Both the position numbers and the translations under genes were made by a program. Positions 52,842-62,155 of a stretch of 64,000 nucleotides of DNA are shown piece after piece. Numbering within the stretch: position 1 is the first letter of the stretch; each line of letters opens with the position of its first letter. The notes under the pieces were generated by a model. The model searched no databases, was not told the DNA's origin, and was given only the letters and a program-made list of their open reading frames with translations. The stretch is taken from assembly GCF_020216065.1 (NCBI RefSeq), contig NZ_JAIWNA010000004.1, forward strand, positions 186,001 through 250,000, read 5' to 3'. The DNA comes from Nocardia rosealba. Lineage in GTDB: Bacteria > Actinomycetota > Actinomycetes > Mycobacteriales > Mycobacteriaceae.

Positions 52842-53867
52842 ATGGCTAGCGTCGCCGCCATGCCACGACACGAAGAGCACGAGCGAGTTCGGCAGCGGTT
52901 GGGCGGGCTCGCGGTGCAAGACAAACCACGACCGCACACGACGGCTCGGTGGGAGGCGGACGACGAGCCCCTCGATTACCGGCGAGGCGGGGCCGCTGAC
53001 CCGCCACGGGCCGGCCACTGGGACGACGACGAACTGACTCCTGCGGACGGTCCGCCGGGCGAGGTGGGGACGCCCGGCTGGCTGGACGAGGAAGGTCGAC
53101 GCGGACGGAACAAACTGGTGCCGGAACGTTTTCGTCAGGCTCGTATGGATCCGGGACGGCGCGGTGCGCTGGCGCTCGGGATCATCGGCTTGGTCGCGGT
53201 GGTGCTGACCGGAGTGATGGTGATGCGCGATCGCCCGGTATCGCAGGCGGTGCCACCGGTACCGGCACTGCGCGCCGAGCACATCACTCCACGCGCTGAA
53301 CAGACCGCTGTGGTCGCGGCGGCGAGCGGTGCCGCGACCGCTGATCCGGGAGCCGGAATCGGGGGCGGGAGTGGGGAACTCGTCGTCAGCGTCGTTGGGT
53401 TGGTGCACCGTGCCGGATTGCATCGTCTGCCCGGCGGGGCACGGGTCGCCGACGCGATCGAGGTGGCAGGTGGTGCCCGCGAGGGTGCCGACCTCGCGGG
53501 GCTGAACCTTGCCCAGCGGCTGACCGATGGTGATCAGGTGGTTGTCGGTGCCGCAGGGCCGCTGGCGGGCCAACCCGTGCAGGGCAGCGCGATGATCAGT
53601 GCCGCCGGTGGGCCACCGGGTTCGAGCTCGGCGGGGGCCATCGCGGGCCCCGGTCCCGGTGCGGCCGGAGGCAGTTCGCGAGTCGACCTCAACTCGGCGA
53701 CCGAGGCCGAACTCGATGCGCTGCCCGGCGTCGGACCGGTCACCGCGAAGGCGATCATCACGTGGCGGACGACCAATGGCCCGTTCACCGATGTGGCGCA
53801 ACTCGGTGAGGTGAACGGTATCGGTCCGGCCCGACTGGCTCGCCTGCGCGATCTGGTCACGACATGA
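52842..53867 (+). CDS. comEA: Competence protein ComEA, helix-hairpin-helix DNA-binding protein
   Basis: 341 residues. The first 105 are cytoplasmic and acidic/Arg-rich, followed by one membrane helix (ALALGIIGLVAVVLTGVMV). A SLBB domain (LVVSVVGLVHRAGLHRLP) leads to a C-terminal pair of helix-hairpin-helix motifs (LDALPGVGPVTAKAI). It should bind incoming double-stranded DNA outside the membrane. ATG 52842 follows GAGGAG. comEC is 67 bases downstream. The long N-terminal cytoplasmic part is common in actinobacterial members. Confidence 0.88.
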   Translation: MASVAAMPRHEEHERVRQRLGGLAVQDKPRPHTTARWEADDEPLDYRRGGAADPPRAGHWDDDELTPADGPPGEVGTPGWLDEEGRRGRNKLVPERFRQARMDPGRRGALALGIIGLVAVVLTGVMVMRDRPVSQAVPPVPALRAEHITPRAEQTAVVAAASGAATADPGAGIGGGSGELVVSVVGLVHRAGLHRLPGGARVADAIEVAGGAREGADLAGLNLAQRLTDGDQVVVGAAGPLAGQPVQGSAMISAAGGPPGSSSAGAIAGPGPGAAGGSSRVDLNSATEAELDALPGVGPVTAKAIITWRTTNGPFTDVAQLGEVNGIGPARLARLRDLVTT

Positions 53868-53934
53868 CCCGTGTGCGGGGCGCGGTCGGCACCGGCCGGC
53901 GTGATCAGGCTGTGCACACCGCCGGTGCGGCGGG

Positions 53935-56811
53935 ATGAGGGTCGGGGCGGATAGGGCGAGAGCGAAAACGCTGAGTGGGGCTGTCGATCGGCCGTTGGCG
54001 ACCGGTTCCGCGTCGGTCGGCAGGTCGTTCACATCGCCGGGGTCGAGCCGTCGTCCATCGGTGAGGCCGGAGAACACGGCGGCCGACGAGGATCAGGAGG
54101 AGCCCGAGGTCCTCGATATGCGGCTGGTACCCGCGGCGCTCGGGTGCTGGGCGGCAACGCTCATCGCCCTGACCCTCGGGTGGCGAGCGGGGGTGGTGCT
54201 GGCCGTCTTGGTGGTGCTGGGAGCGATCGGCGCGTGGGTCGGGTTGTTGTGGGCGATAGCGCATCGGCGGGAACGGTGGCGGGTCGTCGCTGTGGCGGGG
54301 ACAGCGACGATGCTGCTCGGCGCCGGGTTCGGGGCGGCGGCCGCGTGGCGCGAACATCACATGCAGGCGCATCCGTTGCGGGAATCGGTCGGGCGAACCG
54401 TGACCGTGGTAGCGGAGATCTCCGACGACGCCAAACAGATTCGGGCAGGCTCGTTCGGCGGTGAACGGCGATGGATCATCCGGGCAGGACTGCGCGAGTT
54501 CGGCAATGGTGCGCACCGCACACACGCCGGTGGCGCGCTGGTGGTTCTCGCTGCCGGGGAGGAGTGGGCGAAACTCGCGCCGGGACAGGTGGTTCGGTTC
54601 CGGGGAACGGTGAGCGAACCGTTGCGGACCGACCTCACCGTTGCCACGTTGCGGGCGATCGCCGAACCGGAGCGCATCGGTGTTCCGCCCTGGTGGCAAC
54701 GACTCGCGACAGGTGTACGCGCCGACCTATCCGACGCAGCGGCGCGCGCCCTCCCGCCCGACGCGGCGGGACTGCTACCCGCCCTGGTCGTCGGCGACAC
54801 CGCCGCGCTGTCGAACGAGGTCAGGGATGCCTTCGAAATCGCCGGCTTGCAACACTTATGCGTCGTCAGCGGCGCCAATTTCACAATCTTGTTGAGCGCG
54901 CTGCTCGGCTTGACCCGTATCCTCACCGCCGGACCGCGAACCAGGGCAGCGACCGCCGCGGGGGCAGTGGTGATGTTCGTGATCCTCGCCCGCCCGGATC
55001 CCAGCGTGCTGCGCGCCGCCGCAATGGGTTCGGTGACGGTGCTTGCCCTGCTGACAGGCCGACGCAAACAGGCACTACCCGCACTGTGTGGTGCGGTGAT
55101 CGGATTGCTCGCCGTCGCACCGGAATTAGCGGTGAGCGCGGGATTCGCACTGTCGGTACTCGCCACGGCCGGGCTGATCCTGCTCGCACCGAGCTGGGCG
55201 GACTGGTTGCGCGAGCGCGGGTGGTGGCGTGTATCCGCCGAGATTCTCGCGGTGTCGGCGGCGGCCTTCGTCGTGACACTGCCACTGATGGTCGCCCTGT
55301 CCGGGCGGGTGAGCCTGGTAGCCGTCGCCGCCAATGCCCTCGTCGCACCCGTGGTCGGAGTGATCACGGTGATCGGAGCGGTCGGTGCCGTAGTCGCGTG
55401 CCTGTGGGTGGACGCGGCCGTGTGGGTGCTGTGGTGTGCGCGCCCGCCACTGTGGTGGTTGCTCGGCGTCGCCGAACACGCCGCCGCCCTCCCCGGTGCC
55501 GCCGTCACGGTGCAGTCGGGCACTGCTGCGGGCCTTGTGGCGGCCGCTCTGATGATCGTCCTGGTCGCGGCCCTGCGCTGGTCGCGGGCGCGTCGGCTCC
55601 TTGCCGTCGTCTGTCTCGGTATCGCCATCGTCCTGGTCCCTGTCCGGCTCTGGCACCCCGGGTGGCCACCCGCGGGCTGGGTCCTGGCCATGTGTGATGT
55701 CGGCCAGGGAGACGCCCTCGCTGTCGCTGTCGCCCCTGATGCCGCCATAGTCGTCGACGTCGGCCCCGACCCCCGCCCCATCCGCCGCTGCCTCGACCGC
55801 CTCCGGGTCACCCGGATTCCCCTCCTGATCCTCACCCACCCGCACGCCGACCACATCGACGGTTTCGCGGGCGCCCTCCACGGCCGCGCAGTAGACGTCA
55901 TCGCCACCGCCCCCGGCGAAACCCACCCACCCACCTGCCCCACGCCAACTTTTGGATCACAGCCGAGGACTGCTGCGGAGATGCTGAGAGTTACCTCGGG
56001 GCTGCCGACAGCCTGTGCTCGGTCTGCGTCGAGTGAGACGACCGCAACGGAGAGCATTGGCGCTCATGACCATTCAGGCGACGGGGTGCGCAGGGTCGTG
56101 GAGCTTGCGGAGGACGCGGGGATCCCGCTGATCGAGCTGCATCAGGGGCATGTGTTGCGGTTCGGGGCGACAGAACTCGACGTTCTCGCGCCGGGGGAGC
56201 GGGCACCTGGTTCGCTGGAACTCGATGATGCCAATGATCGGTCGCTGGTGGTGCGGGCGCGCACGGCACTCGGGACGGTTCTGCTGACGGGGGACATCGA
56301 GAGCGAGGCTCAGCGGAAGATGATGCGCGACAACGACATCAGGGCCGACGTGCTCAAAGTTCCGCACCACGGTTCGCGGACGACGACAGCGGAATTCCTG
56401 CGCGCGGTCCGGCCGCGCCTGGCATTGATCAGCTCCGGCACCGACAACACCTTCGGACATCCACATCCCGATGTCATCGGGGTGCTCACCGCCCTGGGCG
56501 CGACAATCGCCCGAACCGACCTCGACGGCGATGTCATCGTGCTCGGGACAGCGACAGAACAACGGATGGTCAAGTCCCGCCGACTACCGCCACCGACACT
56601 TCGTTCACGTCGAGCACTTCGGTGCCGGGGACGGAGCGATCCCATCCGTGAGGCGCTACAGGGAGAAGCCGACACAACGCGATCGCTCGCGCGACAGGAC
56701 CCGTGCGCGGCGGACGAGCAGCGGTATCGCGACCCTCGCCGATCCCGTCGGTCCCCCTACGTAGGATCGCCTCGTGAGCGAACTCCCTGCGGTGCATCTG
56801 GTTCTCGGTGA
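53935..56811 (+). CDS. comEC: ComEC/Rec2 DNA-uptake channel protein
   Basis: 958 residues. Soluble OB-like domain, then a multi-pass Competence domain (LQHLCVVSGANFTILLSALL) and a C-terminal metallo-beta-lactamase domain with HPHADHIDGF (from about 635). It passes single-stranded DNA through the membrane. A stretch of about 45 residues around 665-715 has Ser/Thr/Ala-rich composition unlike the rest. The final 75 residues after EQRMVKSR look out of frame in style, and the last 38 bases overlap holA. The start is uncertain; MRLVPAALG, 61 codons in, is more conserved. Confidence 0.85.
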   Translation: MRVGADRARAKTLSGAVDRPLATGSASVGRSFTSPGSSRRPSVRPENTAADEDQEEPEVLDMRLVPAALGCWAATLIALTLGWRAGVVLAVLVVLGAIGAWVGLLWAIAHRRERWRVVAVAGTATMLLGAGFGAAAAWREHHMQAHPLRESVGRTVTVVAEISDDAKQIRAGSFGGERRWIIRAGLREFGNGAHRTHAGGALVVLAAGEEWAKLAPGQVVRFRGTVSEPLRTDLTVATLRAIAEPERIGVPPWWQRLATGVRADLSDAAARALPPDAAGLLPALVVGDTAALSNEVRDAFEIAGLQHLCVVSGANFTILLSALLGLTRILTAGPRTRAATAAGAVVMFVILARPDPSVLRAAAMGSVTVLALLTGRRKQALPALCGAVIGLLAVAPELAVSAGFALSVLATAGLILLAPSWADWLRERGWWRVSAEILAVSAAAFVVTLPLMVALSGRVSLVAVAANALVAPVVGVITVIGAVGAVVACLWVDAAVWVLWCARPPLWWLLGVAEHAAALPGAAVTVQSGTAAGLVAAALMIVLVAALRWSRARRLLAVVCLGIAIVLVPVRLWHPGWPPAGWVLAMCDVGQGDALAVAVAPDAAIVVDVGPDPRPIRRCLDRLRVTRIPLLILTHPHADHIDGFAGALHGRAVDVIATAPGETHPPTCPTPTFGSQPRTAAEMLRVTSGLPTACARSASSETTATESIGAHDHSGDGVRRVVELAEDAGIPLIELHQGHVLRFGATELDVLAPGERAPGSLELDDANDRSLVVRARTALGTVLLTGDIESEAQRKMMRDNDIRADVLKVPHHGSRTTTAEFLRAVRPRLALISSGTDNTFGHPHPDVIGVLTALGATIARTDLDGDVIVLGTATEQRMVKSRRLPPPTLRSRRALRCRGRSDPIREALQGEADTTRSLARQDPCAADEQRYRDPRRSRRSPYVGSPRERTPCGASGSR
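56762..56767 (+). promoter_or_regulatory. TAGGAT -10 box for leaderless holA
   Basis: TAGGAT ends 6 bases before the holA GTG at 56774, which has no ribosome site. A transcript starting at the GTG is likely. The box lies inside the comEC frame. Confidence 0.45.
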
Positions 56812-57742
56812 CGAGGAACTGCTGGTCGAGCGCGCTGTCGCGCGGGTGATGAGCGAGGTACGGGCGGGGGCACCCGACCCGGACTCGGTGCCGGTGGACC
56901 GGATGCGCGCCGGTGACGCCAGCACCGCCGAACTGGCCGAACTGCTCAGCCCCTCACTGTTCGCCGAAGACCGCGTGATCGTGCTCGAATCGGCGGCCGA
57001 GGCGGGCAAGGACGCGGTGGCGGTGATCACCGACGCGGCCGCCGACCCGCCGCCCGGCGTGGTCCTGATGGTGCTGCACTCCGGTGGCGGCCGCGCCAAG
57101 GCGCTGGTCCCGGCGCTGCAGAAGCAGGGCGCCGTGGTGCACGAGTGCGCCAAGCTCACCAAACCGGCGGAGCGGGTGGAATTCGTACGCGGCGAGTTCC
57201 GGGCCGCGGGCGTGAAGGTCGGTGCCGAAGCGGTGCAGGTGCTGATCGAATGCGTCGGGTTCGAGCTGCGTGAACTGGCCGCGGCCTGTTCGCAGCTGGT
57301 GTCCGACACCGGCGGCAAGATCGATGTGAACGCCGTGCGCCGGTACTACTCGGGCCGCGCCGAGGTGACCGGTTTCGATGTCGCCGAACTCGCTGTGGCA
57401 GGCGACCGGTCGGCCGCGATGGAGGCGCTGCGCTGGGCGACCGACCGGGGCGTCCCACACGTGCTGCTGGCCGACGCGCTGGCCGACTCGGTCCACACCA
57501 TCGCCAAGGTGGGATCGGCCGGTCGCGGCGACCCGTTCAAGCTGGCTCAGCAGCTCGGTATGCCGCCGTGGAAGGTGAAGAAGGCCCAAGCGCAGGCGCG
57601 TGGCTGGAACCCGGCCTCGATCGGCACCGCCCTGCAGGTGGTGGCCGCCCTCAACGCCGACGTCAAGGGCGGCGCCGCCGATGCCACCTTCGCCGTGGAG
57701 CACGCGCTCGCGCGCATCCTCGACCTGCGTGCCACCGGCTGA
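56774..57742 (+). CDS. holA: DNA polymerase III subunit delta
   Basis: 322 residues. Clamp-loader subunit that opens the beta sliding clamp. The pattern is that of actinobacterial HolA: LVLGDEELLVERAV at the start, then a helical C-terminal part (MPPWKVKKAQAQARGWN). GTG start; the comEC frame overlaps it by 38 bases. Position after comEC and before rpsT is conserved (Rv2413c). Confidence 0.92.
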   Translation: MSELPAVHLVLGDEELLVERAVARVMSEVRAGAPDPDSVPVDRMRAGDASTAELAELLSPSLFAEDRVIVLESAAEAGKDAVAVITDAAADPPPGVVLMVLHSGGGRAKALVPALQKQGAVVHECAKLTKPAERVEFVRGEFRAAGVKVGAEAVQVLIECVGFELRELAAACSQLVSDTGGKIDVNAVRRYYSGRAEVTGFDVAELAVAGDRSAAMEALRWATDRGVPHVLLADALADSVHTIAKVGSAGRGDPFKLAQQLGMPPWKVKKAQAQARGWNPASIGTALQVVAALNADVKGGAADATFAVEHALARILDLRATG

Positions 57743-57745
57743 GGG

Positions 57746-57991
57746 TCAGTCGCCGATGACGGCGAGGGCCTCCTCGTCTTCCTCGAGGTCCTCGTACCGG
57801 CCCTCCCACTCCTCGTAGAGCGGGATCTCGTCCTCACGGGTGACGACCCAGGCGACGCTGTAGCCGCCGTCCTCGTCGGGCACCATCACGTTCTCGATCT
57901 TGAGACCGAGCCCGAGGATCTCCGCCGCGCGGATCACCTCGGCCAGGTCGTCGCCTCGTACCACCGTCTGATTCGCGTACACCGTCAACAT
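57746..57991 (-). CDS. Small acidic conserved hypothetical protein
   Basis: 81 residues, function not recognised. A beta strand opening (MLTVYANQTVV), a helix and a very acidic end (EEWEGRYEDLEEDEEALAV) suggest a small folded domain that could bind a basic partner. It ends four bases after the holA stop on the opposite strand. ATG 57991 is used; the frame is open 24 bases further up. Weak ribosome site. Confidence 0.55.
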   Translation of the reverse strand: MLTVYANQTVVRGDDLAEVIRAAEILGLGLKIENVMVPDEDGGYSVAWVVTREDEIPLYEEWEGRYEDLEEDEEALAVIGD

Positions 57992-58013
57992 GCGCGGAAT
58001 GGTAGCCGACGAC

Positions 58014-58047
58014 AAAAGCCGCCGTGGTCATCGAGGCCACGGCGGCT
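58014..58047 (-). terminator. Terminator of rpsT
   Basis: On the minus strand: AGCCGCCGTGG, loop CCTCGATGA, CCACGGCGGCT, then TTTGTCG. A perfect 11-bp stem with a T-run, 36 bases after the rpsT stop. Confidence 0.85.
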
Positions 58048-58082
58048 GCGTCTTGCGAACCGGGTACAGCGACCCGGGCAGA

Positions 58083-58343
58083 TCAGATCTTGTTCAGAGC
58101 CAGCGCGAGCGCGGACTTCTTGTTGGCGGCCTGGTTGGCGTGGATGACGCCCTTGGAGGCAGCCTTGTCGAGCTTGCGGCTCGCGAACTGCAGCTGCTCG
58201 GCAGCCTTTTCCTTGTCACCGCTGGCAGCAGCTTCGCGGAAGTTGCGGATCGCGGTGCGCAGCGCGGACTTGACCGACTGGTTGCGCTTGCGCGCTTCCT
58301 CGTTGGTACGGATCCGCTTCATCTGGGACTTGATGTTGGCCAC
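58083..58343 (-). CDS. rpsT: 30S ribosomal protein S20
   Basis: 86 residues, all helical and Lys/Arg-rich, as for S20 that binds 16S rRNA. The start MANIKSQMKRIRTNEEARKR is the family start. GTG 58343 has GGATA upstream; the frame is open further but adds non-conserved residues. It is monocistronic with its own terminator. Confidence 0.95.
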   Translation of the reverse strand: MANIKSQMKRIRTNEEARKRNQSVKSALRTAIRNFREAAASGDKEKAAEQLQFASRKLDKAASKGVIHANQAANKKSALALALNKI

Positions 58344-58602
58344 GCCTGTATCCTCTGGTTTCCTGTCGCTGGGTGGTATGTCTTGAAAGCTCGTCGGGCG
58401 CGCGCCCACGATGCAGCAGATGGTGCTGAACTACGGGTAACACCGCGCCGAAGATCGAGGTTACCAGCTCCGCACCGCCCGGCGAAATCGGCCCTGCCCG
58501 TCCGCGCCGGTGTGGGCGGCGAGTTCACCCGTTTCAGGTGATGCGAGAAATTTACGTGTGGCTCACACGACGTTGTCGCCGGGTAGTGGACAGTTTTCTC
58601 CC
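58344..58602. other. Divergent intergenic region rpsT / ATP-grasp gene
   Basis: 259 bases with promoters for both sides. Close to the ATP-grasp gene is a perfect dyad CGTGTG-gct-CACACG (58555-58569). No other structure was recognised. Confidence 0.45.
58555..58569. promoter_or_regulatory. CGTGTG-gct-CACACG dyad, possible operator
   Basis: A perfect 6-3-6 palindrome 33 bases before the ATP-grasp gene start. The spacing is too short for a CRP site (TGTGA-N6-TCACA). The factor is unknown. Confidence 0.4.
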
Positions 58603-60270
58603 ATGACCTCCACCACAACGCCGGGTACGGCACGATCCGCCTCACCGGCGTTGGTGAGCACGAACGGTCATCCGGCGGTCGCACACACCGGTTTGTTCCA
58701 CGGCTACGGGCCCGGTCGCTTCGCCGATGCCTTCGACGAGATGTTCGACGCGAACGGCAAGGCCCGCGCGCCCTACCGGGGCATTCACGCGGCGATGGCC
58801 GCCAACGACCTCCACGATCTGGCCAAACGCTCCGCTGCCCTGGATCGCGCGTTCATCGATCAGGGCATCACCTTCTCCCTGTCGGGCCAGGAGCGGCCGT
58901 TTCCCCTCGATCTGGTGCCGAGGGTGATCGCGGCCGCCGAGTGGGCGCATCTCGAGCGGGGCATCACCCAGCGGGTCCGCGCGCTCGAGCTGTTCCTGGC
59001 CGACGTGTACGGCGAGCAGAACATCCTGCGCGACGGGGTGATCCCGAAGCGCCTGGTCACTTCCTGCGCGCATTTCCACCGCGAGGCCGCGGGCATCGTC
59101 CCGCCCAACGGTGTGCGTATCCATGTGTCGGGCATCGACCTGGTGCGTGACGAGCACGGCGATTTCCGGGTGCTCGAGGACAACCTGCGCTCGCCGTCGG
59201 GGGTCTCCTATGTGATGGAGAACCGGCGGACGATGGCGCGCGTCTTCCCCGACCTGTTCTCCTCGCACCTGGTCCGCGCGGTCGGCGACTATCCGGCGCA
59301 CCTGTTGCGGGCATTGCGTGCCTCGGCGGCACCCAACGAGGCCGATCCGACGGTGGTCGTCCTCACGCCCGGCGTGCACAACGCGGCGTATTTCGAGCAT
59401 TCGCTGCTGGCCAGGCAGATGGGGGTGGAGCTGGTCGAGGGTCGTGACCTGTTCTGCCGCGACAATGTCGTCTACCTGCGGACCACCGAGGGGGAACGGC
59501 AGGTCGACGTGATCTACCGCCGCATCGACGACATCTACCTCGACCCGATGCACTTCCGCCCGGACTCGGTGCTCGGCGTCGCCGGTGTGCTCAACGCCGC
59601 CCGCGCGGGCAATGTGGTGATCTCCAGTGCCGTCGGCAACGGCGTGGGCGACGACAAACTCATCTACACCTATGTGCCGGCGATCATCGAGTACTACCTG
59701 GGCGAGAAACCGATCCTGCCCAATGTCGACACCTTCCGGTGCTGGCTCGACGACGAACGCGCGGAGGTGCTCGACCGGATCGACGAACTGGTGGTCAAAC
59801 CGGTGGAGGGGTCGGGCGGCTACGGCATCGTGATCGGCCCCGACGCCGACCGCGCCGAACTCGATGCCGTCCGCCGCAAGGTGTGCGCCGATCCGAGAGG
59901 CTGGATCGCGCAACCGGTGGTGCAGCTCTCGACGGTGCCGACCAAGATCGGTGACGACCTGGTCCCGCGGCACGTGGATCTGCGCCCGTTCGCGGTGAAC
60001 GACGGCGACAGCATCTGGGTGCTGCCCGGCGGCCTCACCCGCGTCGCGCTGCCCGAAGGGTCGCTGGTGGTGAACTCGAGCCAGGGCGGTGGCAGCAAGG
60101 ACACCTGGGTGCTGGCAGGCCGCTCCGACGACAGCGAGCTGGCCGGTCCGCAGCTGGTGAGTGATCCGCTCCGCGCCGATCCGTTCGAGCAGGGCCGCGA
60201 CCTGACCACCTCGCAGGCTCATCAGCAACAGCAGCAGCAACAACAGACCCAGCGGCTGATCGGGGATTGA
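58603..60270 (+). CDS. Circularly permuted ATP-grasp type 2 protein
   Basis: 555 residues of a permuted ATP-grasp fold, always found with an alpha-E protein and a transglutaminase-like protein. The motifs include LRSPSGVSYVMENRR and LVVKPVEGSGGYGIVIGP. The group probably makes a peptide or modifies one, but the product is unknown. The C-terminus ends in HQQQQQQQQTQRL, a glutamine run not expected for the family. ATG 58603 is used, with no clear ribosome site. It corresponds to Rv2411c. Confidence 0.88.
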   Translation: MTSTTTPGTARSASPALVSTNGHPAVAHTGLFHGYGPGRFADAFDEMFDANGKARAPYRGIHAAMAANDLHDLAKRSAALDRAFIDQGITFSLSGQERPFPLDLVPRVIAAAEWAHLERGITQRVRALELFLADVYGEQNILRDGVIPKRLVTSCAHFHREAAGIVPPNGVRIHVSGIDLVRDEHGDFRVLEDNLRSPSGVSYVMENRRTMARVFPDLFSSHLVRAVGDYPAHLLRALRASAAPNEADPTVVVLTPGVHNAAYFEHSLLARQMGVELVEGRDLFCRDNVVYLRTTEGERQVDVIYRRIDDIYLDPMHFRPDSVLGVAGVLNAARAGNVVISSAVGNGVGDDKLIYTYVPAIIEYYLGEKPILPNVDTFRCWLDDERAEVLDRIDELVVKPVEGSGGYGIVIGPDADRAELDAVRRKVCADPRGWIAQPVVQLSTVPTKIGDDLVPRHVDLRPFAVNDGDSIWVLPGGLTRVALPEGSLVVNSSQGGGSKDTWVLAGRSDDSELAGPQLVSDPLRADPFEQGRDLTTSQAHQQQQQQQQTQRLIGD

Positions 60271-60274
60271 CCAC

Positions 60275-61252
60275 ATGCTCGCCCGCAATGCCGAATCCTT
60301 GTACTGGATCGGCCGCTACGTCGAGCGCGCCGACGACACCGCCCGCATCCTCGATGTGGCCGTCCATCAGCTGCTCGAGGACGCCACCGTCGATGCCGAC
60401 CGCACCTCACGGGTCCTGCTGGAGGTGCTCGGCATCGAACCGCCCGACGGGTTGCGCCTGGACGTCTGGTCGGTCACCGATCTGGTCGCGTTCAGCCACG
60501 AGCACGGTGTGTCCATCAGCGAGTCCATCGCGAAGGCGCGTGAAAATGCCCGTGGTGCACGGGAAGTCACCTCCAGCGAGATGTGGGAGTGCCTCAACAC
60601 CACCTACAACGGGCTGGCGGCCGCCGAGCAGGCGGCACGTGGGCTCGGTCCGCACGAATTCTTCGCCTACGTCAAGGATCGCGCGGCGATGTTCACGGGC
60701 CTGACCGACTCGACGCTGAGCCGCGACGACGGGTACCGCTTCCTGCTGCTCGGTCGTTCCATCGAACGCATCGACATGATGGTCCGCTTGCTGCTGTCGC
60801 GCGCCGGTGACCGCACCTCCTCACCCGCCTGGGTGACGGTGCTGCGCTCGGCGGGCGCCCACGACACCTACCTGCGCACCCATCGTGGCGCGCTCGACGC
60901 GGCACGGGTGGCCGAATTCATCCTGCTCGACCGCCTTTTCCCGCGTTCGGTGTTCCACGCGTTGCTGGTCGCCGAGGCCTGCCTGACCGAGCTGGATCAG
61001 CGGCCGGGCAGCCGCGTCGGTGCCCGCCACGAAGCGCAACGGGTGCTCGGCCGGGCCCGCAGCGAACTGGAATTCCTGCCGCCCGGCGTGCTGCTGGAAA
61101 ACCTGCAGACCCGGTTGCTCGCCTTGCAGAAGGCGTGCCGCGATGTCGGGGAAGCGGTGTCGCGGCAGTACTTCCACGCCGCCCCGTGGGTGGCCTGGAC
61201 CGATGTGCGGCGCGGCACCGACGCCACCGTGACCGTGGAGGGGGAGCTGTGA
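60275..61252 (+). CDS. Alpha-E domain protein
   Basis: 325 residues, almost all helical, with the family opening MLARNAESLYWIGRYVERA. It is the standard partner of the permuted ATP-grasp protein and likely forms part of the same complex. It starts four bases after that gene's stop and overlaps the transglutaminase gene by four. Corresponds to Rv2410c. Confidence 0.9.
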   Translation: MLARNAESLYWIGRYVERADDTARILDVAVHQLLEDATVDADRTSRVLLEVLGIEPPDGLRLDVWSVTDLVAFSHEHGVSISESIAKARENARGAREVTSSEMWECLNTTYNGLAAAEQAARGLGPHEFFAYVKDRAAMFTGLTDSTLSRDDGYRFLLLGRSIERIDMMVRLLLSRAGDRTSSPAWVTVLRSAGAHDTYLRTHRGALDAARVAEFILLDRLFPRSVFHALLVAEACLTELDQRPGSRVGARHEAQRVLGRARSELEFLPPGVLLENLQTRLLALQKACRDVGEAVSRQYFHAAPWVAWTDVRRGTDATVTVEGEL

Positions 61253-62091
61253 GCTGGCGAATGCGGGTGGTGCACACCACCGGATACATCTACGACGCGC
61301 CGGTGACGCGCTCGTTCAACGAGGCAAGGCTCACTCCGAGGGCCGACAGCAGGCAGAACGTGATCCTCAACCGCGTCGAAACCGTGCCCGCCACCCGGTC
61401 CTACCGCTACACCGACTACTGGGGGACGGCCGTCACCGCGTTCGATCTGCACGCCCCGCACACCGAGCTGGAGGTGAGCGGGTCCTCGGTGGTGGAAACC
61501 GAACCCTTCACCGAACCGGCGACGGAACTGACCTGGGCCGAGCTGCGTGGCGAACGCACCGTCGACCGGTTCGACGAAATGCTCGGTCCCACCTCCTACG
61601 TTCCCCGCGACGAGTCCCTGGACGCCGTGGCCGGGCAGTTGGCGCACGGCGTCTCGCCCGCCCGAGCGGTGGTCCGGGCGGCCGAATGGGTGCACCGGGA
61701 AATGGACTACAGCGCGGGCACCACCTCGGTGCACACCTCGGCCACGCAGGCCTTCGCCGAACGGCGTGGTGTCTGCCAGGACTACGCGCACCTGACCCTG
61801 GTGTTGTTGCGCGCCATGGGAATTCCCAGTCGCTATGTGTCGGGATATCTGCATCCGAACCCGGCCGCGCCGATCGGGGAGGCGGTCGCGGGGGAGTCGC
61901 ACGCCTGGGTCGAGGCGTGGACGGGACAGTGGTGGGGTTACGACCCGACCAACAATCTGGCGCTCAATGAGCAGCACGTGTCGGTGGGTGTCGGGCGGGA
62001 CTACGCGGACGTACCGCCGTTGAAAGGGGTGTTCTCCGGCGGCGGCTCGACGGACCTCGCGGTCGTTGTAGAGGTCACTCGCCTGGCGTAA
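61249..62091 (+). CDS. Transglutaminase-like cysteine peptidase family protein
   Basis: 280 residues. The catalytic triad is Cys176 (RRGVCQDYAH), His218 (ESHAWVEAW) and Asp232 (YDPTNN). An N-terminal beta domain (VVHTTGYIYDAPVTRSFNEA) precedes it. It probably acts as a protease or amide-forming enzyme with the ATP-grasp and alpha-E proteins. GTG start overlapping alpha-E (GTGA). Corresponds to Rv2409c. Confidence 0.9.
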   Translation: MSWRMRVVHTTGYIYDAPVTRSFNEARLTPRADSRQNVILNRVETVPATRSYRYTDYWGTAVTAFDLHAPHTELEVSGSSVVETEPFTEPATELTWAELRGERTVDRFDEMLGPTSYVPRDESLDAVAGQLAHGVSPARAVVRAAEWVHREMDYSAGTTSVHTSATQAFAERRGVCQDYAHLTLVLLRAMGIPSRYVSGYLHPNPAAPIGEAVAGESHAWVEAWTGQWWGYDPTNNLALNEQHVSVGVGRDYADVPPLKGVFSGGGSTDLAVVVEVTRLA

Positions 62092-62155
62092 TGTCCGAAA
62101 CGCTCGTGCGGACCCCGCTCGTCGCGGGGATCATTCTCCCGGAGAGGTGGTCGCG

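Noticed and set aside
47777..52939. 1720-codon minus-strand open frame
   Set aside because: It runs across octT, degV, GNAT, lexA and the DUF2332 gene and is a composition artefact of GC-rich codons.
58555..58569. CRP-type site
   Set aside because: Half-site spacing is 3 bases between TGTG and CACA; CRP sites need 8.
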